A stretch of 64,000 nt of DNA, from the NCBI GenBank assembly GCA_017481875.1, contig JAFUOP010000027.1:62001-126000 (forward strand), read 5' to 3'. Numbering within the stretch: the first letter of the stretch is position 1; every line of letters starts with the position of its first letter. The DNA is from Bacteroidaceae bacterium (GTDB taxonomy: Bacteria; Bacteroidota; Bacteroidia; Bacteroidales; Bacteroidaceae). The notes under the pieces were generated by a model. It was not told the origin of the DNA, made no database searches, and saw nothing but the letters and a program-made list of their open reading frames with translations. Of this stretch, positions 52,067 to 60,693 are shown one piece after another. The position numbers and the translations under genes are program-made.

Positions 52067-53350
52067 ATGGATGGTTACAGACATAGAATAATGGATAGCC
52101 TGCTTGAAAAGAAATTGCAGGCAAAGGGAGCTGTGCTAATAGAAGGCCCTAAATGGTGCGGTAAGACCACTACGGCAGAAGAAATTGCAGCCAGCAAAAT
52201 TTTATTGGCTCGAACTGATGTGAAGAATAACTTCAAGAGCCTATTAGAAATAGATACCGATGCAGCATTGTCAGGAGATACACCAATGCTTATTGACGAA
52301 TGGCAGACTGTACCTAAATTATGGGATGCCGTAAGATATACTGTTGACCATCGCCGTAAAATGGGACAATTCATTTTAACAGGCTCTGCTGTTCCAGACA
52401 AGGAGGCAGAAGAGGAAAGAGAACATTCCGGAACTGGACGCTTTGCCTGGTTGACTATGCGACCTATGACCTTGTTTGAATCTGGTGAGTCGAACGGAAA
52501 GGTAAGTCTTGGCAATTTGTTTACTGCTCCAGAAAAGATATTGGAGAAGAACAAACTTAAATTGCAAGATATAGCTTTCTTGATTTGCCGCGGTGGTTGG
52601 CCTATGGCTGTTGGATTGCCCGAAGAAGCTGCACTTGAACAAGCATTCGATTACTACGATGCAGTAACCAAGGAGGATATAACCAAAGTTGATGGAGTCA
52701 AACGAGCTTCAGAGCGGGTGCAACGCTTGATGAGAGCATATGCTCGACATCAAGGAACACAAGCATCAATCGCAACATTAAAGGAAGATTTGAAAAACAA
52801 CGATACTGCCACACTTGATGATGATACTATAAGTTCTTACCTCGAAGCTTTGAGAAAAATATTTGTGGTAGAAGATATGCCGGCTTGGAATCCGAATCTT
52901 CGTTCAAAGACTGCAATCCGCACAGCAGATACACGCTATTTTGTTGATCCATCTATTGCTACTGCTGCATTAGGTTTAGGTCCTGCCGATTTAATGAACG
53001 ATTTGAAAACAATGGGCTTTTTCTTTGAGGCAATGTGTGTAAGAGACTTGCGTGTATTTGCAGAAGCATTAAATGGTAAAGTATATCATTATCGAGATAA
53101 AAGTGGTCTGGAATGCGATGCAGTAGTACATCTCCGCAACGGACAATATGGACTTATTGAAGTTAAACTTGGAGGTGAGACATTGATAAAAGAAGGTGTC
53201 GAAACGCTGACTCTATTAGCCAAACAGATTGACACAACACGCATGAAAACACCAGCTTTTAAGATGATATTAACGGCAACTGGCGAACATGCCTATCGCC
53301 GCCCTGAAGATGGAATTTACATAGTTCCGATAGGATGTTTGAAGCAATAA
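52067..53350 (+). CDS. AAA-type ATPase with C-terminal DUF4143 and nuclease-like fold
   Basis: A 427-residue protein. The P-loop (GPKWCGKTT) is at residues 27-35, a Walker B-like LIDEWQTVP follows at about 84, and the sensor segment ILTGSAVPD near 104. DUF4143 covers roughly 200-400 and ends in a PD-(D/E)XK-like pattern: YHYRDKSGLECDAVVH then GLIEVKLG. Members are widespread, mostly of unknown role. It is the first gene after the promoter, and hamA starts 17 bases after its stop, so it is transcribed with the Hachiman genes. Whether it acts in the defence system is not known. ATG 52091 is an alternative start. Confidence 0.75.
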   Translation: MDGYRHRIMDSLLEKKLQAKGAVLIEGPKWCGKTTTAEEIAASKILLARTDVKNNFKSLLEIDTDAALSGDTPMLIDEWQTVPKLWDAVRYTVDHRRKMGQFILTGSAVPDKEAEEEREHSGTGRFAWLTMRPMTLFESGESNGKVSLGNLFTAPEKILEKNKLKLQDIAFLICRGGWPMAVGLPEEAALEQAFDYYDAVTKEDITKVDGVKRASERVQRLMRAYARHQGTQASIATLKEDLKNNDTATLDDDTISSYLEALRKIFVVEDMPAWNPNLRSKTAIRTADTRYFVDPSIATAALGLGPADLMNDLKTMGFFFEAMCVRDLRVFAEALNGKVYHYRDKSGLECDAVVHLRNGQYGLIEVKLGGETLIKEGVETLTLLAKQIDTTRMKTPAFKMILTATGEHAYRRPEDGIYIVPIGCLKQ

Positions 53351-53367
53351 ATCTGAGGCAGCAAAAG

Positions 53368-54306
53368 ATGGGAAAGATAAAGAATTTTGATATAGCAATC
53401 AATAAATGTCTTTGGGACATAAAACCGACTTCAGAGACTCTTGATTTAGATAAAAATGATTTTTTGTTATCTGTTATTAACGGTTTTGAAGAAGGGAAAT
53501 GGAGAAAAAATGAGTTCCATAAGTTTGTGATGAACAATATCGCCCAGACTGGATTATCTGCGGAAGATAGGGATAATCTTTATTCCGAGTCTCCATACAC
53601 GACAATAACGGAATCCATTAAGAATCTTCGTTTAGTTGATAAAGATAATGGTAAAGGCAGTGAGATTGCAGAGATTGTCTTATATGGCATTATGCGCTAT
53701 CACTATAATGCTCTCCCTGTTGTTCCTAAGATATTTTATAAGCAGAACCCTAAAGACAATGCCAAAGGAGCTGATAGTGTACATATTGTATTAGATGAGA
53801 AAGGGGATTTTACACTGTGGTTAGGAGAAGCAAAATTTTACAATGATATTGCAGATGAAAGATTGTATGAACCCATAAATTCCATATTTGATACTATTAG
53901 TACTGATAAAATCAAAAAAGAAAATTCGATTATCACTAGCATCAAAGATTTAGAATATGTTATTACAGATCCTATCGTAAGAAAAAATGTTCAAACAGTT
54001 CTTCGTCGAGACACTCCTATTGATGAAATAAGGAAAAGACTTCATGTCCCAATTCTACTACTTCACGAATGTGAAAAAACTAATAGTGCAACAGAGTTGA
54101 CAGAAGAGTACCTAGATGAAATTAAAAATTATCATCTCAATCGTGCTATACGTTTTTTCACATCACAGAACAATCGACAATCGAAAGAGAAAATTTATGG
54201 CTATGAGAAAATTCAATTTCATTTAATTCTTTTTCCAGTACCTCGAAAAGATGAAATAGTGAATTGGTTTGTAGAACGAGCAAAACAAATTATTGAAGAT
54301 GCATAA
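53368..54306 (+). CDS. hamA: HamA nuclease of a Hachiman system (DUF1837)
   Basis: A 312-residue protein. ATG 53368 (behind GAGG) is preferred to 53335, which would overlap the previous gene. The DUF1837 core holds a PD-(D/E)XK-type site: GSEIAE (E99, E102), GAD (D136) and GEAK (E154, K156), with FYKQNPKDNAKGADSVHIVL between. In Hachiman HamA is the DNA-degrading effector held inactive by the HamB helicase until phage DNA is sensed. HamB follows with an 8-base overlap, the standard pair. Confidence 0.9.
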   Translation: MGKIKNFDIAINKCLWDIKPTSETLDLDKNDFLLSVINGFEEGKWRKNEFHKFVMNNIAQTGLSAEDRDNLYSESPYTTITESIKNLRLVDKDNGKGSEIAEIVLYGIMRYHYNALPVVPKIFYKQNPKDNAKGADSVHIVLDEKGDFTLWLGEAKFYNDIADERLYEPINSIFDTISTDKIKKENSIITSIKDLEYVITDPIVRKNVQTVLRRDTPIDEIRKRLHVPILLLHECEKTNSATELTEEYLDEIKNYHLNRAIRFFTSQNNRQSKEKIYGYEKIQFHLILFPVPRKDEIVNWFVERAKQIIEDA

Positions 54307-56389
54307 CATTGAAATATTTGAAGAATGTGCAAGAATAAATGGGCTGATAGAAAATAGCAATAAGGCGGAAGCACGTTCTTTAGTGATTAATTTATTGGAT
54401 AAACTACAGCGAGAACAAATTGAGTACACCCCTCTTGTCAATCATTTGATTAGAGAGGTAGGACTATATCCATATATAGATTGTAATACGGCATTATGGG
54501 AGGATCAGGTTGTCGTAGAAGCATTTAAAGCCAATGTGGGAGAAGAAAAACCTGTTACACTACATAGCGCTCAATCTCGTGTTCTGAAACGACTTTTAGC
54601 TGGAGATAATATTGCAGTAAGTGCACCTACCAGTTTCGGTAAAAGTTTTATTATAGATGCATTTATTGCTATCCGTAAACCTGAAAATGTTGTTATTATT
54701 GTTCCAACAATTGCTCTTGCTGATGAAACACGTCGTCGAATTGAGCACAAATTCTCTCGTCATTATAAGATAATTACTACAACTGATGCTACTTTAGCAG
54801 AGGCAAATATTTTAATTTTTCCACAAGAACGCAGTTTTGCTTATATAGGCAAATTAAAGAAAATAGACATGCTCATTGTAGATGAATTCTATAAAGTGAG
54901 TTCTATGTTTGATGATGAAAGAAGTTCGTCACTATTAAGTGCGATTATTGAATTAGGAAAGATATCTCGTCAGAAATATTATTTAGCTCCTAATATTCAC
55001 AAAATTGCAGATAATGTTTTCACTCAAGGAATGCAGTTTATGAGGCTAGTAGACTTCAAAACTGTAATTACAAAATCTGCAAAAATATATGAAAGATTAA
55101 AGGAGGGAGAAAATAGAGATGAGTTTAAAAAACACTATCTTGTTGACATTTTACATAAGACCAAATCAAAAACCTTAGTTTATGCAGGAAGTTATGGCAA
55201 TATCAATAAAGTTGCAGATATTCTCGCCAATAGTTTAACTCCTAAAAATACTGCTCTGCTTAAGGACTTTAATGACTGGCTTAAAGTGAATTATGGACAA
55301 GATTTTTCATTGTGTAAACTTTGTGAAAGAGGTGTTGGTGTACATAATGGCAAAATGCATAGATCATTGAGTCAAATACAAATTAAATTATTTGAAGTAG
55401 ACAATGGTTTAGATACGGTAATTTCAACATCATCTATAATAGAAGGAGTGAATACTCAAGCAGAACAAGTCATAGTCTGGTCTAACAAAAATGGTTCTAA
55501 TAAGTTTGATTACTTTACATATAGAAATATAATTGGACGAGCAGGACGTATGTTTAAATATTTTATAGGGAAAGTTTACCTACTCGAAGAGCCTCCTGCA
55601 CAAGAGGATACTACCTTAAAGATTGAATTTCCGGAAGAAGTCGTAGAAGCTTTAGATTCGGAAAATCCAGGTGTAGAGATCAATCAAGAGCAAAATAATA
55701 AAATCAAAGACTATGAATCGTATATGACGGATGCATTAGGTGCTGATAATTTTAATCAGATAAGAAAGCTTTCATTGTATAGGTCATGTGATCCGCGTAT
55801 TTTAAAACAATTAGTTGAGAAACTTAAAGCTAATCCTAATTGGCCCAATGGATATTCTGCATTAGCATTAGCAAACACATATAATTGGCGTGAACCAATA
55901 ATGGATGTTATCAGTTTACTCGGCGATAATATGGCTCGTCTTATAAAGATTGCTATTTGGAAAATGCCTGATAATTGGAAGCGCTCCATTGCTGATATAT
56001 ACTCAGAACTATCTGATGTTAGTTACGAAGACTTGTTTTCGGCAGAACGATACTTATCGTATAATTTATGTTCTACGCTTTCCATTATAAATGTATTGAA
56101 AAAATCATTAAATCCAGAGTCTCCAGACATATCGGGATTCATTGGTAGAGCCGCAAATGCATTTTTGCCTAAACTTGTATATCAATTAGAAGAGTATGGA
56201 TTACCGAGGATGATTAGTAGAAAAATTCAAGATTCTGGTTTAATTGATTTTGAAGATGAATCAATAGAAATATCTGAAATTATCGAACAGTTTAACAATA
56301 TTGGCCAAGAAAACCTTATTGATAATTTGAAAGATGTTTTGCCATTTGATAAGTTTATTATTAATTATTTTTACGAAGGAATAAGTTGA
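54299..56389 (+). CDS. hamB: HamB superfamily-2 helicase of a Hachiman system
   Basis: A 696-residue helicase. ATG 54299 overlaps the hamA end by 8 bases; TTG 54293 is unlikely. Motif I is APTSFGKS (K115, S116), motif II DEFYK (195-199), motif V STSSIIEGVN (377-386) and motif VI IIGRAGR (411-417). The DEFYK box is a variant of DEAD/DExH. The C-terminal part (about 480-696) is helical and specific to HamB. It loads on DNA, senses damage or phage intermediates and releases HamA. A 64-base gap separates it from the MBL gene. Confidence 0.9.
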   Translation: MHNIEIFEECARINGLIENSNKAEARSLVINLLDKLQREQIEYTPLVNHLIREVGLYPYIDCNTALWEDQVVVEAFKANVGEEKPVTLHSAQSRVLKRLLAGDNIAVSAPTSFGKSFIIDAFIAIRKPENVVIIVPTIALADETRRRIEHKFSRHYKIITTTDATLAEANILIFPQERSFAYIGKLKKIDMLIVDEFYKVSSMFDDERSSSLLSAIIELGKISRQKYYLAPNIHKIADNVFTQGMQFMRLVDFKTVITKSAKIYERLKEGENRDEFKKHYLVDILHKTKSKTLVYAGSYGNINKVADILANSLTPKNTALLKDFNDWLKVNYGQDFSLCKLCERGVGVHNGKMHRSLSQIQIKLFEVDNGLDTVISTSSIIEGVNTQAEQVIVWSNKNGSNKFDYFTYRNIIGRAGRMFKYFIGKVYLLEEPPAQEDTTLKIEFPEEVVEALDSENPGVEINQEQNNKIKDYESYMTDALGADNFNQIRKLSLYRSCDPRILKQLVEKLKANPNWPNGYSALALANTYNWREPIMDVISLLGDNMARLIKIAIWKMPDNWKRSIADIYSELSDVSYEDLFSAERYLSYNLCSTLSIINVLKKSLNPESPDISGFIGRAANAFLPKLVYQLEEYGLPRMISRKIQDSGLIDFEDESIEISEIIEQFNNIGQENLIDNLKDVLPFDKFIINYFYEGIS

Positions 56390-56453
56390 ACATGAAATGT
56401 CAATAAGCAACAATAAAGGTTGCTTCGAAACCATTTGATGAAAATAATAAGCT

Positions 56454-57557
56454 ATGTGTTCCATTAATATAGATAACACCAAAGAATCATACATACAAGT
56501 TCTGCAAGCCAATCATGGGGATGCACTAATTTTACATTGTAACAAATCCGATAAAAGAGGAGTAATAGTTATTGATGGAGGGCTTTCTCCGAATCCACGT
56601 TTTAACCCTTTTGTAAAAGAAGTGGAGAGCTGTCTTCCAATTGATTTAATGATATTAACCCATTTTGATGATGATCATCTAGTTGGAATAAAAGACTTTG
56701 TTGAGAGACATCAAAACGATGTCCCTTTCCCCGTTAAAAGAATTTGGGCAAATTGTGCAAAGCATGTTGATTTTGATACGTCAGAAGACTTGTCATCTAA
56801 TAAAGCAAGTAAGATGGCTGATATTCTATGTGCAATATCGCAAAAAACACAGTTTGATTGGGAAGGATACCGATTGAATGGATTTGTGGACGATACTATA
56901 ACCTTTGCCGATATAGATATTATTAATCCACGAAAAGATTTATTTAAGTATTTTATTGACAATTATAAAGAAGAGCATAATGTTGGCGTCACTGAAGAAA
57001 ATCTGTCAAATACAATAGATACAGATTCAGACATCAACATAGACATGTATGAATTGGCACAACGTGGTAAGACTTTAGGAAATCCGAACAAGCCTTCAGA
57101 ACTTGTCAATATGGTTTCGCTAAGTATGATAATAGGTTGTGATGCATTTAGCGTATTAATATTAGGAGATAGCTTTCCGCAAGAAATATACTTGTCTCTT
57201 ATTGAAAGAGTTTATAGCAAAGAAAATAAGTTGCAAGTAGATTTCATAAAAATGTCTCATCATGGCAGTGCTAATAATATCAGTAATGATTTGTTAGATA
57301 TTATAGATTGTGATAAATTCATCATAAGTACTAATGGAGGTAAAGGTTATAAACATCCACATAGAGAGGCTATTGCGAATGTTTTATGCCATCCAGAAAG
57401 AGATTACTCTCGTAGTGTTCATTTCTATTTTAATTATCCACTTAGAACAATAGTTAATAATAGAGAAGAAGATATATTCAATAAAGAATTAGATAATGAA
57501 TTAAATTTTCAATATCATGAGCCGAAAGAAATTGATAGATTCATCTTGTTACCCTGA
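56454..57557 (+). CDS. Metallo-beta-lactamase-fold protein, ComEC/AVAST type
   Basis: A 367-residue MBL-fold hydrolase. Metal ligands are the HxDxDH motif in THFDDDHLVG (H70, D72, D74, H75), D239 (ILGDS), H269-H270 (SHHGS) and H301 (YKHPH). This ComEC-type arrangement is common to DNA-uptake nucleases and to the Avs1A-like proteins of AVAST type 1. No membrane segment is present, so it is a soluble enzyme. It overlaps the protease gene by 41 bases, so the two are translated together. Substrate is unknown; a nuclease or phosphodiesterase is most likely. Confidence 0.75.
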   Translation: MCSINIDNTKESYIQVLQANHGDALILHCNKSDKRGVIVIDGGLSPNPRFNPFVKEVESCLPIDLMILTHFDDDHLVGIKDFVERHQNDVPFPVKRIWANCAKHVDFDTSEDLSSNKASKMADILCAISQKTQFDWEGYRLNGFVDDTITFADIDIINPRKDLFKYFIDNYKEEHNVGVTEENLSNTIDTDSDINIDMYELAQRGKTLGNPNKPSELVNMVSLSMIIGCDAFSVLILGDSFPQEIYLSLIERVYSKENKLQVDFIKMSHHGSANNISNDLLDIIDCDKFIISTNGGKGYKHPHREAIANVLCHPERDYSRSVHFYFNYPLRTIVNNREEDIFNKELDNELNFQYHEPKEIDRFILLP

Positions 57558-60500
57558 TATAGATACACTTCAAGCATTATCTGTAAAGATTAACTGCATT
57601 AATGAGAATGAAGAAACTATTGAACATGGAACAGGGACTTTGTTTGCAAATAACGGCTCTTATTATGTTATAACAGCAGCCCATTGTATTCTTAATAATA
57701 CTACCAAAAGTTTCTATGATAAGCGATATATTCAGATAAGCCTTCCCCATATATGCCAAACCCTTATAGAGGTGAATGACATTTTAGAGTTCAATTCTGA
57801 TGATGATGCAGACTTCGCTCTTTTATCTGTTAAATTAGATGTTGATAGTTTCCCGATAAGTTTTGATTATGAAAATGATATTCAATTTATAGGTAAAGAC
57901 GAGTTTTGCGCTAATACATGTTTCTATGGTTATACAACCACAGAACCAACAGGGCGTATGTTTCGTGCTAGGATGGTATCCACAAATACATATGAAGTAG
58001 AAGAAAATGCTATATCTGCAACTGGTGCAGATTTTTCTCGTGTAATGAAAGGAAGTTCAGGTAGTGGAATTTTTGTTGAATACGAGAACCGAATCTTTTG
58101 TCTAGGCTATGTGAAAAGTCGCATGACAGAGGCAGACAGATTAAACGATATTAAAATACGCAGAATACCTAGTGATATAAACAATAAGTTCTCACATCCC
58201 GTTCTGTTACATTCTATTCAACAGAGACAAGCACTAGAAGCGTCTCTTACTCCTCAATCTCATGTTGAGATTAAATACATAAATAAATGGAATGAGTTAA
58301 TTACCGCCTTATCTAAGAATGAAGATATTACTGGAATTCTTAATGATATTAATGAATTAAAGAACCACTATCCATATGTAAAGTCTGTTATATATCAAGA
58401 ACAAACAACAAATATCATATTAAGAAGCAAGAATCAATGGAATGCTTGCGAACGAAGAGCATTTATTTACGCATTACGAGATAGGGGGCTATGGCCTGCT
58501 TTATTCGGAGAACTACCTCAAGCTGGCGACTTTAATAATATCCCTGAATATAAGAGCATGATGTTTCGTGCATCAACTTTTGCCTGTGGATTTACTGATG
58601 ATACAAATATACCTGATAAAAACACAGATGAAGGTATGTATGAATTAGTTCTTTGTAGAGCATTTAAGTTTGAATTTGACAAGATGTTCGAACTGGTTAA
58701 TGCTTGGAATCCTAATGGAATATGGGCTGTAAAAAAAGCACTACTTGTTCATTTGTTTAAAAAAGATGAAGGCACTTTGGATTCAGTAAAAAAAATTATA
58801 GAGAATAAAGCGAATTCTGATAGCGAAAGATTTATAGCCACCCTTATATATAATATTGCAAGCCAACAATTTCCACAACCATATAAATATACAGAATTTT
58901 GGGAACGTGGTGTAGAGGAACCAAGTGAAATAATCTCATACATTGCAGCAAGAATTGATAAAACAAAGATGCAGCCTCAGATTTTCGGAACTCATTCGAC
59001 GCAAATTTTTGGTAGTACAGATTCTACTTCTTTTCCCGAATCTATTAGATTATTGCAATATTTGGCAAATACAGGTTTAACTACAAAATTTGGTATTTAT
59101 AGCATTGTGAATATAGAACACTGGATGAAGGTGTTTCGACACTTGGTACACTTCATCCCCTATCCTACAGTTTATTATACATTACAATATGCAGAAGAGA
59201 AAACTGTGAGATGGGCAGGCCAGATGATCGCATATAGTGATGATGAATTTTTAATCAGTGTTCGCCCTGACCTACTAAACGCTTTATTGGGAGCATTAAG
59301 AATGGAATGCACTCCTAGAAATTTATATGCGAGCATTTATTATATAACGCAAGAACTATATGCATCAGTTGAAGAAAGTGCATGGTATGATGAATTTAAG
59401 GAGTCTGTTCTATATTATTTTGTTGTAGAAATAGATGCCGCAAATGTTAGTATGTCGGATGCTATATATAAGAACTTATTTTCTGCTATTCAATGTATTA
59501 AAAACATTGAAAGAAGACGGGAAATATTTATCCAGTTAGCGAATAAAATGTCACAAAATCCGTATCTTATTAGTCGATTGTTATGCAATGCGTTACTGGT
59601 TGATAAAGAATTAGCAACGTACCCTGAAGTGGGCGAATGTTTATCTAATATCATAAATCAGATACCTATAGCACAGTCATATCACATTTTATACGAGTTC
59701 AATCGAGTTAATACATTGACACCTGAGCAAAGAAAGTTAATAGATCGAAAAATATTAGCTGAAAAATTATCCTTCTCGAAAAGCGATTATATAGCCTTGG
59801 TTAATTTAAGTTATTTAGCTCTTTCTTCTGAAAGTATGTCCAAGGTAAAACACATCGTTCTCTCTGGTGATATCTGGAATTGTGGTATTACGGATTCTTG
59901 TTATACAGCCCCAATGCCATCACACATTGAACTATTTGATGATAAAGTAATATGGTCAGAAGAAGAATGGCGACATATTCGGCTAAATATGAAAAATAAT
60001 ATAGAGCTTATAGAAAATAGAAGGATCAAAGGAGAGTCTTCAAATTTCTTCAATTCTATGTACCTTCATCTTCTTTCAGACATGAAATTATTTATGATAC
60101 AGATGCAAAAAACTAATGGATTTTATGTAGAAGACATCCTTTGTCGAGTCAATACTTTGATTGAACAAATAAGCGGATATGAGAACCTTATTGAGGCCCT
60201 TTCATCCAGTGACTATAATGAAGTAAATGTTGCATTGGATTTATTGAATGTACAATTGAGAACAGATGATTTTAATAATCATATAGCTGAGATAAATATT
60301 ATTATTAATAAAGTTGTCCTTAAACAATCTGCAAATATTGACAACTGCATTAACTTTATTGCTTTTCTAATGCGAAAATATTCAGTAGTGATGAAGAAGC
60401 ATTTTGGAGATTTATTACTGTGTCTACTGAAGAATTTTATTGATTATGATTTTGAAAACATGAATTTCCATGTTCCAAGCGTTAACCATAAACTAAGTCT

Positions 60501-60609
60501 TATAGCTCATTATATGAAACCTGAATTTGAAGATTATATTCAGATAAAATATTGGACTTCAGATGAAGTTGTGAATCGTTTTGGTGGTTATACAACTCTT
60601 CCTCAATAG
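57517..60609 (+). CDS. Trypsin-like serine protease fused to a long helical-repeat region
   Basis: A 1030-residue protein. Residues about 20-240 are a trypsin-fold domain with a full triad: TAAHC (H56), DADFALL (D99) and GSSGSG (S181). After it come roughly 750 residues of helical segments without a P-loop, without TPR or WD signature I can name, resembling the sensor repeats of STAND proteins but with no NTPase domain. The protein has no signal peptide. In AVAST type 1 a separate trypsin-like subunit (Avs1B) cooperates with an MBL protein and a STAND sensor. Here protease and a sensor-like region are in one chain and the STAND part is missing. It is the last gene of the operon. Confidence 0.7.
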   Translation: MSRKKLIDSSCYPDIDTLQALSVKINCINENEETIEHGTGTLFANNGSYYVITAAHCILNNTTKSFYDKRYIQISLPHICQTLIEVNDILEFNSDDDADFALLSVKLDVDSFPISFDYENDIQFIGKDEFCANTCFYGYTTTEPTGRMFRARMVSTNTYEVEENAISATGADFSRVMKGSSGSGIFVEYENRIFCLGYVKSRMTEADRLNDIKIRRIPSDINNKFSHPVLLHSIQQRQALEASLTPQSHVEIKYINKWNELITALSKNEDITGILNDINELKNHYPYVKSVIYQEQTTNIILRSKNQWNACERRAFIYALRDRGLWPALFGELPQAGDFNNIPEYKSMMFRASTFACGFTDDTNIPDKNTDEGMYELVLCRAFKFEFDKMFELVNAWNPNGIWAVKKALLVHLFKKDEGTLDSVKKIIENKANSDSERFIATLIYNIASQQFPQPYKYTEFWERGVEEPSEIISYIAARIDKTKMQPQIFGTHSTQIFGSTDSTSFPESIRLLQYLANTGLTTKFGIYSIVNIEHWMKVFRHLVHFIPYPTVYYTLQYAEEKTVRWAGQMIAYSDDEFLISVRPDLLNALLGALRMECTPRNLYASIYYITQELYASVEESAWYDEFKESVLYYFVVEIDAANVSMSDAIYKNLFSAIQCIKNIERRREIFIQLANKMSQNPYLISRLLCNALLVDKELATYPEVGECLSNIINQIPIAQSYHILYEFNRVNTLTPEQRKLIDRKILAEKLSFSKSDYIALVNLSYLALSSESMSKVKHIVLSGDIWNCGITDSCYTAPMPSHIELFDDKVIWSEEEWRHIRLNMKNNIELIENRRIKGESSNFFNSMYLHLLSDMKLFMIQMQKTNGFYVEDILCRVNTLIEQISGYENLIEALSSSDYNEVNVALDLLNVQLRTDDFNNHIAEINIIINKVVLKQSANIDNCINFIAFLMRKYSVVMKKHFGDLLLCLLKNFIDYDFENMNFHVPSVNHKLSLIAHYMKPEFEDYIQIKYWTSDEVVNRFGGYTTLPQ

Positions 60610-60615
60610 CATAGT

Positions 60616-60653
60616 CACGACAATAGCCTGCGGAGGTGCAGGCTATTGTCGTG
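60616..60653. terminator. Bidirectional terminator between the two defence modules
   Basis: A perfect 16-bp stem (CACGACAATAGCCTGC and its complement) with 6-base loop ggaggt, followed by TTTTA on the plus side. It ends both the rightward protease transcript and the leftward helicase transcript. Confidence 0.9.
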
Positions 60654-60693
60654 TTTTAGATACTTTGTTCGATGATTTTAATCTATAGTAATA

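Noticed and set aside
54299..60609. A complete AVAST type 1 system
   Set aside because: MBL and trypsin parts are present but no STAND NTPase; the helicase here is HamB, not a STAND protein.
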